64,000 nt of DNA from Pseudomonas citronellolis (GTDB lineage Bacteria; Pseudomonadota; Gammaproteobacteria; Pseudomonadales; Pseudomonadaceae): the NCBI RefSeq assembly GCF_900112375.1, contig NZ_FOLS01000013.1:1-64000 (forward strand), written 5' to 3'. The notes beneath the pieces are model-generated. The model made no database searches. It was not told where the DNA came from and saw nothing but the letters and a program-made list of their open reading frames with translations. Shown piece by piece: positions 23,941-32,840 of this stretch. The first letter of the stretch is position 1. Each line of letters opens with the position of its first letter. The position numbers and the translations under genes are program-made.

Positions 23941-25581
23941 ATGACAATGAGCATGCCTGGTTTACCCGCCGACAACGCCGGCGAAGCGCGCTACGACGCG
24001 GACGTGGCCATCGTCGGGGCCGGCCCCGTCGGCACCCTGCTGGCCATTCTGCTGGGCCGCAAGGGCCACCGCGTCACCCTGGTGGAGCGCTGGCCGCAAC
24101 CCTACGACCGCCCCCGCGCCGTGACCTTCGACCATGAGATCGCCAGGATACTCGCGGGCCTGGGTATCGACTCCGACAACGACCCGGCGATCAACTACCA
24201 CGACGAGCTCTACTACTGGCGCAACGCCGCCGGCGAAGACCTGCAGATCGTCGACTGGAAAAGCACCTCGGCCTCCGGCTGGCGGGTGCGCTACTGGTTC
24301 AACCAGCCCGGCCTGGAAAGGCGCCTGCTGGGCATCGCCGAGGGCATCGCGAACATCCGCCTGATCCGTGGCTGGGAAGCCAACGAACTGCAGCAGGATG
24401 ACCAGGGCATCTGCCTCGGCGGCATTGGCGATGCGCCGGACGCGCCCAGCCGCATCCGCGCCCGCTACGTCGTGGGCGCCGATGGCGCCAACAGCTTCGT
24501 GCGCAAGGCGCTGGGCCTGAGCCTCACCGACTGCGGCTTCTTCTACGACTGGCTGATCCTCGACATGATCCCGCACCAGGAACAGGTGCTGGACCCGGTG
24601 CACTGGCAACTGTGCGACCCCAGGCGCCCCACCACCATAGTGCCGGGCGGCCCCGGCCGCCTGCGCTGGGAGTTCATGGCGCTGCCCGGCGAGTCGGCGG
24701 AGGCACTGGCCAGCCCGGAAAACGCCTGGAGCCTGATGCAGCCCTGGGGCCTGACGGCGGCCAACGCGACGCTGGAACGCAGCGCCGTGTACCGCTTCCA
24801 GGCCTGCTGGGCGGAGTCCTGGCGCAATGGCCGCGGCCTGATCGCCGGCGATGCCGCGCACCTGATGCCGCCCTTCGCCGGCGAGGGCATGTGCGCCGGC
24901 CTGCGCGACGCCGTCGCCCTGGCCTGGCGCCTGGACGCCATCCTCGACGGCACCCTGGGCGAAGCGGTGCTGGACAGCTACACCAGCGAACGCCGCGAAC
25001 ATGCCAAGCACTACATCGAGTTCTCCATGGAGCTGGGGCGCATCATCTGCATCACCGACCCGCAGGAAGCCGCCGAGCGCGACCGGCGTATGAAAGCGGA
25101 ACTGGAGGCCTCCGGCCGCACGCCGGTGCCCACCGACAAGGCGGCGCTGGGCCCGGGCATCTGGTGCAAGGACGCCGCCCACGCCGGCGAACTCTCGGTG
25201 CAGGGCATCGTCCGCGCGGGCGAGCGGCGCGGGCGCTTCGACGACCTCGCCGGCCGCGGCTGGCGGGTCATCGGTTTCGAGCAATCGCCCCGCCAGGCCC
25301 TGCCCTCCCACCAGTTGCAGGCGCTGGAGCACCTGGGCGCGCGCTTCGTCACCCTGGGCCGCCCGGGCAGCCATTGCGACCTGGAAGACGCCGAAGGCAC
25401 CTATGCCGCCTGGCTGGAAGAACTGGGCGCCCGCTACCTGGTGATTCGCCCGGACTTCTACGTCGCCGCCAGCGCCGGTTCGGCCGAGGCGCTGCAGCGC
25501 CAGCTCGACGACTTGCTGGGGCAGCTTCACCTGACGCACCTCCAGGCCCCTTCCCACGAAGCGAGCGCCGCCTTCGCCTGA
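23941..25581 (+). CDS. FAD-dependent phenol hydroxylase (MhpA-like; probable resorcinol hydroxylase)
   Basis: A 546-residue class A flavoprotein monooxygenase. It has the Rossmann motif GAGPVG (residues 26-31), the DG motif VVGADGANS (about 180) and the GD motif IAGDAAHLMPPFAGEGM (about 303). It most resembles 3-(3-hydroxyphenyl)propionate hydroxylase. Directly downstream are maleylacetate reductase and hydroxyquinol dioxygenase, so the likely reaction is resorcinol to hydroxyquinol using NAD(P)H and O2. Start 23941 has GGAG 10 bases before it; 23947 is an alternative. The residues preceding the Rossmann motif look family-typical only from 23941. Confidence 0.88.
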   Translation: MTMSMPGLPADNAGEARYDADVAIVGAGPVGTLLAILLGRKGHRVTLVERWPQPYDRPRAVTFDHEIARILAGLGIDSDNDPAINYHDELYYWRNAAGEDLQIVDWKSTSASGWRVRYWFNQPGLERRLLGIAEGIANIRLIRGWEANELQQDDQGICLGGIGDAPDAPSRIRARYVVGADGANSFVRKALGLSLTDCGFFYDWLILDMIPHQEQVLDPVHWQLCDPRRPTTIVPGGPGRLRWEFMALPGESAEALASPENAWSLMQPWGLTAANATLERSAVYRFQACWAESWRNGRGLIAGDAAHLMPPFAGEGMCAGLRDAVALAWRLDAILDGTLGEAVLDSYTSERREHAKHYIEFSMELGRIICITDPQEAAERDRRMKAELEASGRTPVPTDKAALGPGIWCKDAAHAGELSVQGIVRAGERRGRFDDLAGRGWRVIGFEQSPRQALPSHQLQALEHLGARFVTLGRPGSHCDLEDAEGTYAAWLEELGARYLVIRPDFYVAASAGSAEALQRQLDDLLGQLHLTHLQAPSHEASAAFA

Positions 25582-25606
25582 CCGACACGACCGGGAGTCC
25601 ATCCTG

Positions 25607-26662
25607 ATGCACGAATTTCTCTATACCCAAAACCCCGCCCGCGTGGTCTTCGGCGCCGGCAGTTCCCTGCGCGCGGCCGCGGAGCTGGAGGCCCTGGGTT
25701 GCCGGCGCGCGCTGCTGCTCTCGACGCCCGCGCAACAGGCGGACGCCGAGCGGCTGCTCGACAGCCTTGGCGGGCTGGGCGTCGGCGTCTTCGCCCAGGC
25801 CACCATGCACACCCCCGTAGAGGTGACCGAGGCGGCGCTGGCGCGCTATGCCGAGCTGGGCGCGGACAGCGTCGTGGCCCTGGGCGGCGGCTCCACCATC
25901 GGCCTGGGCAAGGCCATCGCCTACCGCAACGACGCCCCCCAGGTGGTGATCCCGACGACCTACGCCGGCTCCGAGGTGACGCCCATCCTCGGGCAGACGG
26001 AAAACGGTGTGAAGACCACGGTGAGCGCGCCGTCGATCCTCCCCGAAGTGGTGATCTACGACCCGCAGCTGACCCTCGGGCTGCCGGTGCCCATGAGCAT
26101 CACCAGCGCCCTCAACGCCATGGCCCACGCCGTGGAGGGGCTGTATGCGCGCAACCGCAACCCCATCACCTCGCTGATGGCGGTGGAAGGCATCCGGGCG
26201 CTGAAGCAGGCCCTGCCCGGCGTGGTCCGGCAGCCGGAGGACATCGCTGCGCGCAGCTCGGCCCTGTATGGCGCCTGGCTGTGCGGCACGGTGCTGGGCA
26301 GCGTCGGCATGGCCCTGCACCACAAGCTCTGCCACACCCTGGGCGGCAGCTTCAACCTGCCCCACGCCGAAACCCACGCGGTCATGCTGCCCCACACCGC
26401 CGCCTACAACCAGCAGGCCGCGGCCGAGGCCCTGCAGCCGGCGGCCGAACTGTTCGGCGGCGACCTCGGCGGCGGCCTCCACGACTTCGCCGGGCAGTTG
26501 GGCGCGCCCCTGGCGCTGAAGGACCTGGGCCTGCGCGAAAGCGACCTGGACCGCGCCGCGGACCTGGCCGTGACCAACCCGTACTGGAACCCCCGACCGG
26601 TCGAGCGCGAGGCCATCCGCGCGCTCCTGCAACGGGCCTGGGCTGGCCTGCGGCCGGAATGA
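25607..26662 (+). CDS. Maleylacetate reductase
   Basis: A 351-residue iron-containing-alcohol-dehydrogenase-fold enzyme starting MHEFLYTQNPARVVFGAGS. The nucleotide-binding GGGSTIGLGKAIA and the TTYAGSEVTPILGQTENG segment are diagnostic of maleylacetate reductases (TftE, GraC, LinF). It reduces maleylacetate, the hydroxyquinol ring-cleavage product, to 3-oxoadipate with NAD(P)H. It is second in the resorcinol operon, with SD GGGAG. Genes converting 3-oxoadipate further (pcaIJF) are not in the window. Confidence 0.94.
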   Translation: MHEFLYTQNPARVVFGAGSSLRAAAELEALGCRRALLLSTPAQQADAERLLDSLGGLGVGVFAQATMHTPVEVTEAALARYAELGADSVVALGGGSTIGLGKAIAYRNDAPQVVIPTTYAGSEVTPILGQTENGVKTTVSAPSILPEVVIYDPQLTLGLPVPMSITSALNAMAHAVEGLYARNRNPITSLMAVEGIRALKQALPGVVRQPEDIAARSSALYGAWLCGTVLGSVGMALHHKLCHTLGGSFNLPHAETHAVMLPHTAAYNQQAAAEALQPAAELFGGDLGGGLHDFAGQLGAPLALKDLGLRESDLDRAADLAVTNPYWNPRPVEREAIRALLQRAWAGLRPE

Positions 26663-26706
26663 GCGCGCCGCCCCGGCGGCCACACGAAAGCATCAAGGTG
26701 AACCAG

Positions 26707-27546
26707 ATGATCGAATACTTTACCGAGGCAGCGTCGGCGAAGACCGTCAACGCACGCATGGGGGATGCCATCGACCCGCGCCTGCGTACCGTCATGGCTT
26801 CGCTGGTCGAGCACTTGCACAGCTTCGTCCGCGAGGTAGAGCTGACCGAGGCCGAATGGGAACTGGCGATCGACTTCCTGACCAGGACGGGGCAGCTCTG
26901 CTCCGACCGCCGCCAGGAATTCATCCTGCTCAGCGACACCCTGGGCGTCTCCATGCTGGTGGACGCCATCAACCACCGGCGCCCGCCCGGCGCGACCGAG
27001 AGCACGGTGTTCGGCCCCTTTCACGTGGAGAACGCGCCCCTGCGCGCCATGGGCGACACCATATCCCTGGACGAGAAAGGTGAAAGCTGCCTGTACGAAG
27101 GCCGCGTCCTCGACCTGCAGGGCCAGCCCATCGCCGGCGCCGTGCTGGACGTGTGGTCGGACAACGCCGAGGGCTACTACGACGTGCAGCAACCCGGGCT
27201 GCAACCGGAGTGGAACAACCGTGGCCGCTTCGTCACCGGCGCCGACGGGCGCTACCGCTTCCGCGGCATCAAGCCGGTGCCCTACCCGATCCCCGACGAC
27301 GGCCCGGTCGGCCAGTTGCTGGCGCGCCTGGGGCGGCACCCGTGGCGCCCCGCCCACATGCATTTCATGGTCGGGGCCGAGGGCTACCAGCGCCTGGTGA
27401 CGCACACCTTCGTGTCCGGCGACGCGTACCTGGCCTCCGACACGGTGTTCGGCGTTAAGCAATCCCTCATCCAGATATTCGAGGCGAACCCGGGCGGCGC
27501 CACCCGCTGGACGGCCAGGTTCGACTTCGTACTGGCCCCCGACTGA
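26707..27546 (+). CDS. Hydroxyquinol 1,2-dioxygenase (intradiol)
   Basis: A 279-residue intradiol ring-cleavage dioxygenase. An N-terminal helical dimerisation domain (TEAEWELAIDFLTRTGQLC) precedes the beta core. The Fe(III) ligands are identifiable as Tyr158 (EGYYDVQQP), Tyr193 (KPVPYPIP), His217 and His219 (RPAHMHF). YYDVQQPG and the family size favour hydroxyquinol over catechol specificity. It converts 1,2,4-benzenetriol to maleylacetate. ATG 26707 has AAGGTG 7 bases upstream. Order hydroxylase-reductase-dioxygenase matches known resorcinol clusters. Confidence 0.93.
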   Translation: MIEYFTEAASAKTVNARMGDAIDPRLRTVMASLVEHLHSFVREVELTEAEWELAIDFLTRTGQLCSDRRQEFILLSDTLGVSMLVDAINHRRPPGATESTVFGPFHVENAPLRAMGDTISLDEKGESCLYEGRVLDLQGQPIAGAVLDVWSDNAEGYYDVQQPGLQPEWNNRGRFVTGADGRYRFRGIKPVPYPIPDDGPVGQLLARLGRHPWRPAHMHFMVGAEGYQRLVTHTFVSGDAYLASDTVFGVKQSLIQIFEANPGGATRWTARFDFVLAPD

Positions 27547-27616
27547 CCGACGACGCAGTACCAACCCAAAGTGCCGGCCAGGCGTGCACCCCGTGGTACC
27601 GGCACGTTCCTATTAC

Positions 27617-27624
27617 AAGAACAA
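27617..27624 (+). promoter_or_regulatory. Hfq/Crc (CA) motif before MFS carrier
   Basis: AAGAACAA is an exact AAnAAnAA motif 15-22 bases before the preferred ATG of the MFS carrier. Confidence 0.55.
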
Positions 27625-27638
27625 CAGTGGACGACAAC

Positions 27639-28883
27639 ATGAAAGATACCCTGGGCAATCGCCCCGATACCTCGTACGAGTGGAAAGCCGTCCTGCTGCT
27701 GGCGCTCGGCTTCGGCCTGGTCAGCATCGACCGCTTCATGATCATGCCGCTCTTCCCGATCATGATGAAGGACCTGGGCCTGGACTATCAGGACCTCGGC
27801 CTGATAACCGGCATCCTGGCCGTGACCTGGGGCTGCTCGTCCCTGTTCATGGGCAAGCTGTCCGACCGCCTCGGCCACCGCGCGGTGATCATCCCCGCGG
27901 TCATCCTCTTCTCCCTGCTGGCCGGCTGCAGCGGCCTGGCCACCGGCCTGGTCAGCCTGATGCTGATCCGCGCGGTCATAGGCGCGGCCGAGGGCGCCTA
28001 CACGCCGGCCAGCATCGTCGCCACGCTGGAGGCCTCGAGGCCCAGCCGCCACGGCCTGAACCTGGGCATCCAGCAGGCCGCGATGCCGCTCTTCGGCCTG
28101 GCGCTCGCCCCGCTGCTGGCCACCCAGCTGCTGCACCTGTTCGACTGGCACTGGGTGTTCGCCATGGTGATGCTCCCCGGGTTGATCGTCGGCTACCTGC
28201 TGTACAAGGTGCTGCGCAACACCGACGCGGCCACGGCCGCGGAACACACCAGCACCCACGACGCCGGCCGCCATCACTGGCGCGATGCCTTCAAGAGCCG
28301 CAACGTGCCGCTGAACATCCTCGGCATGATGTGCTGGCTGACCGTCCTCGTGGTGCTGGGGGCGTTCCTGCCCAACTACCTGCTCGACTACCTGGGGCTC
28401 AGCCTGGCGCAGATGGGCTACGTGCTTTCCGCCATCGGCTTCGGCGGCGCCGTCGGCACCATCGTCCTGCCCAGCCTGTCCGACCGCATCGGCCGCAAGC
28501 CGGTGATGGTGCTGTCGGTGCTCTGCGGGGTGGCCTCGCTGTACCTGCTGATCAACACCGGCGCGGATACCTCCCGCCTGTTCCTCACCCTGTTCTTCAC
28601 GGTCTTCTTCGACTTCGGGCTGATCTGCCTGACCGTGGGGCCGGCCACCACCGAATCGGTGCCGGCGACGCTCATGTCCACCGCCTCCGGCTTCGTCGTC
28701 GGCATCGGCGAAATCTTCGGCGGCGGCATCGCCCCCGGCCTGGCGGGCTACGTCGCCAACCACCACGGCATCCAGCACACGCCCCTGCTGGCGCTCGGCG
28801 CCATGGCCTGCGGGCTGCTGGTGACGCTCTGCCTCAAGGAGACAGCGCCGCTGCGCATCGGCGCCAGCCTCGAGGCGACCTGA
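27639..28883 (+). CDS. MFS transporter, probable aromatic uptake carrier
   Basis: A 414-residue, 12-helix major facilitator starting MKDTLGNRPDTSYEWKAVLL. The loop 2-3 motif is GKLSDRLGHR, repeated as LSDRIGRK between helices 8 and 9, as in the aromatic acid:H+ symporter-like groups. Start 27639 is preferred (weak SD AGTGGA); GTG 27627 in the same frame is possible. Inside the resorcinol operon it most likely imports the substrate; export is the alternative. Confidence 0.87.
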   Translation: MKDTLGNRPDTSYEWKAVLLLALGFGLVSIDRFMIMPLFPIMMKDLGLDYQDLGLITGILAVTWGCSSLFMGKLSDRLGHRAVIIPAVILFSLLAGCSGLATGLVSLMLIRAVIGAAEGAYTPASIVATLEASRPSRHGLNLGIQQAAMPLFGLALAPLLATQLLHLFDWHWVFAMVMLPGLIVGYLLYKVLRNTDAATAAEHTSTHDAGRHHWRDAFKSRNVPLNILGMMCWLTVLVVLGAFLPNYLLDYLGLSLAQMGYVLSAIGFGGAVGTIVLPSLSDRIGRKPVMVLSVLCGVASLYLLINTGADTSRLFLTLFFTVFFDFGLICLTVGPATTESVPATLMSTASGFVVGIGEIFGGGIAPGLAGYVANHHGIQHTPLLALGAMACGLLVTLCLKETAPLRIGASLEAT

Positions 28884-28996
28884 CCTCCACCTGACGCCCG
28901 AAACCACACCGGGGCCCCGCCTGCATACCGGCAGGGCCCACGGCTTCGCTCATCCGCCAGAAAGGGCGGAACCCACCCCAGAGAGGAAAAAGCCCC

Positions 28997-29191
28997 ATGC
29001 CCATCATCAGCATCCACCTCGTCGAAGGCCGCACGGACGAGCAGAAGGAGCAACTGATCCACGAAGTCACCGAAGCCTGCCACCGCGCCCTGGCGGTCCC
29101 GCGGGACGCGGTGCGGATCATCCTCAGCGACATGGCCAGGCAGCACTACGGCGTCGGCGGCCAATCCAGGCTGAAGTCGGAAAGCCAGTGA
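28997..29191 (+). CDS. 4-oxalocrotonate tautomerase-family protein
   Basis: A 64-residue tautomerase. After removal of Met the N-terminal Pro1 (PIISIHLVEGR) is the catalytic base. Arg11 and Arg39 of 4-OT are conserved and position 50 is Tyr instead of Phe. It could interconvert keto and enol forms of maleylacetate or a related ring-cleavage product. AGAGGAAAAAG precedes the ATG. Such a gene is not essential to known resorcinol pathways. Confidence 0.88.
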   Translation: MPIISIHLVEGRTDEQKEQLIHEVTEACHRALAVPRDAVRIILSDMARQHYGVGGQSRLKSESQ

Positions 29192-29260
29192 AAGCGGCAG
29201 TCCCCCGCGAAGCAACCCGGCGTTGACCACACCCACCCTGCCGACCTACCGGAAGACACC

Positions 29261-30085
29261 ATGAGCATTACCAAGAACAAGAACCTCGCTCCCGCAATCC
29301 TGGCCCTGCTGCTGCCCCTCTCCGCCCTGGCTGGGGGCCATTACAGCCCTGGCGTCGAAGGCATCGACGGCGCCGTCGTGCCGCCTCCCGGCGTGTACTA
29401 CCGCGGCTACGCCGTGCACTACCAGGCCGACCGGCACGACGCCGTCCCCGACAGCGACGTGCGCGTCGACGCCCTGGCCAACCGCCTGGTCTGGGTCACC
29501 GGGCAGAAGGTCCTGGACGGCGACCTGACCTTCGAGACCATAGTCCCGGTGACCCACACCGACCTGCACCTGGCGTCGGGAGCCGTCGACGACTCGGCCT
29601 GGGGCGTGGGCGACATCTACGCCGGCAGCGTCATCGGCTGGCATGGCCAGCGCTGGGACGCCGTGGCGGGCGCCGGGTTCTGGTCGCCCACCGGTCAGGA
29701 CGACCGGCCGGCCGACCCCGGGCTGGGCTATTCCGAACTGATGCTCACCCTGGGCGGCAACCTCTACCTGACCGAGCGCAAGGACCTCAGCCTGAGCGTC
29801 CTCAGCCGCTACGAAGCCGCGGACGACCCTGACGTGGAAGACACGTTCCTGGTCGAATGGGGCCTCGCCAAGCGCCTGGACAACGGCCTGAAACTCGGCC
29901 TCGTCGGCTACGACCAGTGGCAATTGGGCGACGGCGACGCGCAAAGGCACGCGGCCGGCCTGGAGGGCGGCTACTTCTGGCCGGCCGCGGGCGTCGGCCT
30001 GAACCTGGCGGCCTACCAGGAATACGCGGTCAACGACGACTTCAAGGGCTACCTGTTGCGGGCCGTGCTGACCAAGGCGTTCTGA
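29261..30085 (+). CDS. SphA/MetA_phenol-type outer-membrane protein
   Basis: A 274-residue protein with a signal peptide (cleaved near LSALAGG) and beta-barrel strands, ending LTKAF. The GHYSPGVEGIDGAVVPPPGVYYRGY start is typical of the COG4313 'meta-pathway of phenol degradation' family (SphA-like). Family members appear to aid uptake of phenolic or hydrophobic substrates. The last gene of the resorcinol operon, it is followed by a hairpin terminator. An AAnAAnAA motif overlaps codons 5-8. Confidence 0.85.
   Translation: MSITKNKNLAPAILALLLPLSALAGGHYSPGVEGIDGAVVPPPGVYYRGYAVHYQADRHDAVPDSDVRVDALANRLVWVTGQKVLDGDLTFETIVPVTHTDLHLASGAVDDSAWGVGDIYAGSVIGWHGQRWDAVAGAGFWSPTGQDDRPADPGLGYSELMLTLGGNLYLTERKDLSLSVLSRYEAADDPDVEDTFLVEWGLAKRLDNGLKLGLVGYDQWQLGDGDAQRHAAGLEGGYFWPAAGVGLNLAAYQEYAVNDDFKGYLLRAVLTKAF
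29273..29283 (+). promoter_or_regulatory. Hfq/Crc (CA) motif within first codons of SphA-like gene
   Basis: AAGAACAAGAA contains two overlapping AAnAAnAA motifs, 12-22 bases after the A of the start codon, close enough to block initiation. Confidence 0.5.
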
Positions 30086-30091
30086 ACCGGG

Positions 30092-30127
30092 CCTCCGGGG
30101 CGGCGGGCGTTGCCGCTCCGGAGGTTT
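30092..30127 (+). terminator. Terminator of the resorcinol operon
   Basis: A 13-base stem with one mismatch (CCTCCGGGGCGGC / GCCGCTCCGGAGG), a 7-base loop and a following TTT, 7 bases after the last stop codon of the operon. Confidence 0.65.
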
Positions 30128-30203
30128 CCATCGCCATCGCCGAAGCGTGCATGTCCCCGGCAGAGGGGAAGCCCCAGCTACATCAGGATTCAGCCTCGCC
30201 GCC

Positions 30204-31592
30204 TCAGCTCCAACCCCAGAACATCAACCACCAGCCGCCCAGCACCGGCACGCAGGCCAGCGCCAGGCAAGCCAGCGCGGCTGGCTGGCGCAGGGGCGCG
30301 ACGCCGCGGCGGCGGAGGATCCGCCAGCCCAGCCACAGCGTCCAGGCACAGGCGCCCGCCAGCAGCAGGGCCCGCGCCGGTTGCACCCAGCCGAGGGCCA
30401 GCCCCTCGTAGCGCAGCAGTTTCACCGTGGTGGCCGAAAGCCCCAGGAACAGCCCGCAGCCGCCCAGGGGAATCAGCGCCTGGGCCAGGTGCCCATGCAG
30501 CCCCTGCCCTTTCCCCGTCAGCTTGCCGGCCAGGCGCAGCAGCGCCGTCAGCCAGGTGCCCATGAGCAGCGCCCAGGCCAGCACGTAGAAGACCAGCACA
30601 CCGCCGTCGAGCCAGGTGAAGAGGTCGTTGTTCTGCGGGTAATGCGTTAGCACCCACCAGGGCGCGTTGGCCTCCAGCGGCCAGAGGATGCCCCGCGCCA
30701 CCAGCCACTCCGCGCTCGTCTGCTTGAGCGCGATGAACCAGGGGCTGAGCGTCCAGTTGAAGGCGCCCATGGCCAGGCCGATCACCCCGAACAGCAGCAG
30801 GCGCGCCGGCCAGGGGCTTTCCGTGCGCTGGCCGTGGACGACGATTTCCTCGTTCGGCCAGCGCGGGCTCAGGGCCACGGCGCCGCGCTGGCCGCTGCAG
30901 CGGCCGCAGGAATGGCAGTCGGCGCAGCCGCTCATGCGGCGGATGTCGATCAGCGGGGCGCAGTTGGGCGTCGGCAGGTGCGGCCCGGCATTGGCCAGCC
31001 AGCGCGCCTCGTCGACGCGGAAGTGCACCGGCGCCAGCCGCGCGAGCAGGTTGAACACGCCGCTGACCGGGCACAGGTAGCGGCACCAGACGCGCTTGCC
31101 GCGCCCATAGAGGAAGCCCACCAGCATCGCCGCCAGGGTCGAGCCGCCGAGGATCAGCAGCGCCGGCAGCGCGTAGTCGTAGACGCTGACCAGTTGCCCG
31201 TACAGGGTGGTCAGGCAGAAGGCCAGGAACGGCCAGCCGCCCCAGCGCATCCAGCGCGGCACGCCGCGCCCGCGGCCATGCCGACTCGCCCATTCGCTGA
31301 GCGCGCCCTCGGGGCAGAACAGCCCGCACCAGAGCCGCCCGAACAGCAGCATCGACAGCAGCACGAAGGGCCACCAGATGCCCCAGAACACGAACTGCGC
31401 GAACACCGCCAGGTTGTCCAGCATGCGCGCCTGGGCCGGCGGCAGGTCCAGGCAGGCCGGGACGATCAGCAGCACCGCGTAGAACAGCACCACGGCCCAT
31501 TGCAGGGCGCGGATCAGCCCGGCATGCCGGCGCATGCCGTCCCCCAGCCGGGCCAACGACCGGGTCAGCAAGAGGGAAGGCGCGCCCTTCAT
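30204..31592 (-). CDS. ftrD: Polyferredoxin-like membrane protein, FtrD
   Basis: A 462-residue membrane protein related to NapH/NosR. It contains two Cys motifs at membrane boundaries (WCGLFCPEG and WCRYLCPVS) and a 4Fe-4S motif CADCHSCGRC, with about eight transmembrane helices. In FtrABCD-type systems this protein is thought to move electrons for iron uptake. Start 31592 overlaps the FTR1 gene stop by 4 bases (ATGA). It is last in the four-gene iron operon. Confidence 0.87.
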   Translation of the reverse strand: MKGAPSLLLTRSLARLGDGMRRHAGLIRALQWAVVLFYAVLLIVPACLDLPPAQARMLDNLAVFAQFVFWGIWWPFVLLSMLLFGRLWCGLFCPEGALSEWASRHGRGRGVPRWMRWGGWPFLAFCLTTLYGQLVSVYDYALPALLILGGSTLAAMLVGFLYGRGKRVWCRYLCPVSGVFNLLARLAPVHFRVDEARWLANAGPHLPTPNCAPLIDIRRMSGCADCHSCGRCSGQRGAVALSPRWPNEEIVVHGQRTESPWPARLLLFGVIGLAMGAFNWTLSPWFIALKQTSAEWLVARGILWPLEANAPWWVLTHYPQNNDLFTWLDGGVLVFYVLAWALLMGTWLTALLRLAGKLTGKGQGLHGHLAQALIPLGGCGLFLGLSATTVKLLRYEGLALGWVQPARALLLAGACAWTLWLGWRILRRRGVAPLRQPAALACLALACVPVLGGWWLMFWGWS

Positions 31593-32440
31593 GCCAGCCG
31601 GGCCTCGACGCGGCGCTCGCCGCGTCGGCACAGGTAGCTCGCCAGCGCCCAGTAGGCCGGCAACAGCAGCACCGCCAGCAGCGAGGGCGCGGCGCGGTAA
31701 CCGGCGAAGCCGGCCAGGGCGGCACCCAGGCCGTGGCCGTCGCTGAGCCAGGCGGAGGTGTCCCAGAGCGGATCGCCGAACAGCCCGTAGCACCACTCGG
31801 GCAGGTCCAGCGCCATGACCTGCCCCGCCACGCGATCCAGCGCCGCCATCAGCAGGGCGCCGCCGAGCAGCAGCAGGAGGACTTCGCTGACGCGGAAGAA
31901 GCGCCGCCAGGTGAGTATCCGCGAGGACCACTGCAGCGCGGCGTAGGTGGCCAGCGCCAGCAGGAAGCCGAGCACGCCGCCCAGGGCGAACCAGCTCCAG
32001 TCCGCCCCCTGCTGCGCGCCGATGCCGTAGAGGAACACCACCGTCTCGCTGCCTTCGCGGGCCACCGCCAGCATCGCCAGCAGCAGCACGCCCCAGCCGC
32101 CGTCCTCGGCGATGCTGCGCTCGGCGTCCTGCTCCAGCTGGCGCTTCATGCCGCGTCCATGGCGGTGCATCCACACCACCATCTGCAGGATCAGCAGGCT
32201 GGCGCAGAGCACCATGGCGGCCTGGAACCATTCGCCGGACGGCCCCGCCAGCCACTCCCCGGCGAGCATGAACAGCGCGGCCAGCGAGCAGGCCAGCACG
32301 ACGCCCAGCCCTACCCCGCTCCAGAGCATGCGCAGGCCGCGCGCGGGCTCCGGGCGATGGCAGAGCCAGGCATGCAGGATGCCGACGACCAGCAGCGCCT
32401 CGACGCTCTCGCGCCAGACGATGAACAAGGATTGCAACAT
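31589..32440 (-). CDS. ftrC: FTR1-family iron permease, FtrC
   Basis: A 283-residue, seven-helix permease. Two iron-conducting RExxE motifs are visible: WRESVEALLVVG in helix 1 and REGSETVVFLYG in helix 4. It starts MLQSLFIVWRESVEALL. It translocates Fe(III) after oxidation in the periplasm. It lies between the cupredoxin gene (13 bases upstream) and the polyferredoxin gene. Confidence 0.92.
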   Translation of the reverse strand: MLQSLFIVWRESVEALLVVGILHAWLCHRPEPARGLRMLWSGVGLGVVLACSLAALFMLAGEWLAGPSGEWFQAAMVLCASLLILQMVVWMHRHGRGMKRQLEQDAERSIAEDGGWGVLLLAMLAVAREGSETVVFLYGIGAQQGADWSWFALGGVLGFLLALATYAALQWSSRILTWRRFFRVSEVLLLLLGGALLMAALDRVAGQVMALDLPEWCYGLFGDPLWDTSAWLSDGHGLGAALAGFAGYRAAPSLLAVLLLPAYWALASYLCRRGERRVEARLA

Positions 32441-32453
32441 GCTTGGCTCCCGG

Positions 32454-32780
32454 TCAGTGCGCCACGATCTCGCCTTGCGGCAGGTCCATGTGGAACTCGT
32501 CGAAGAAGGGATAGCGGCCGGGACGCAGGGGGTGGATCACCACGAACGAGGTGACGCCCGGCGAGAGCACCTTCTCCACCCGCAGCGGCGTGCTCTCGAA
32601 CTCGGCCGGCCCGCTGCCGGCGTTGCGCACCACGACCTTGAAGCGCTGCCCGGCGGGCACTTCCAGTGTCTGGGGGGTGAAGTGGCCATCCGTGATGGTC
32701 AGCTCATAGGTGGGGAGCGGCGCTGCCTGCGCGGCAACGGCGAACGACAGTGCCAGCAGGCAGAAGAACGAGCGCAACAT
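32454..32780 (-). CDS. ftrB: Periplasmic cupredoxin-domain protein, FtrB
   Basis: A 108-residue secreted protein. The signal peptide ends near VAAQA. A single cupredoxin-like domain follows, with LTITDGHFTPQTLEVPAGQR and FDEFHMDLPQGEIVAH; His and Met residues near the C-terminus may bind copper. In FtrABCD it is proposed to oxidise Fe(II) with the P19-like partner. It lies 60 bases after ftrA. Confidence 0.85.
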   Translation of the reverse strand: MLRSFFCLLALSFAVAAQAAPLPTYELTITDGHFTPQTLEVPAGQRFKVVVRNAGSGPAEFESTPLRVEKVLSPGVTSFVVIHPLRPGRYPFFDEFHMDLPQGEIVAH

Positions 32781-32840
32781 GACGGCCTCGCGACTCTCAG
32801 GGAAGGTAACGCCGCACCCGCAGCGGGTGCGGCCCGCGCA

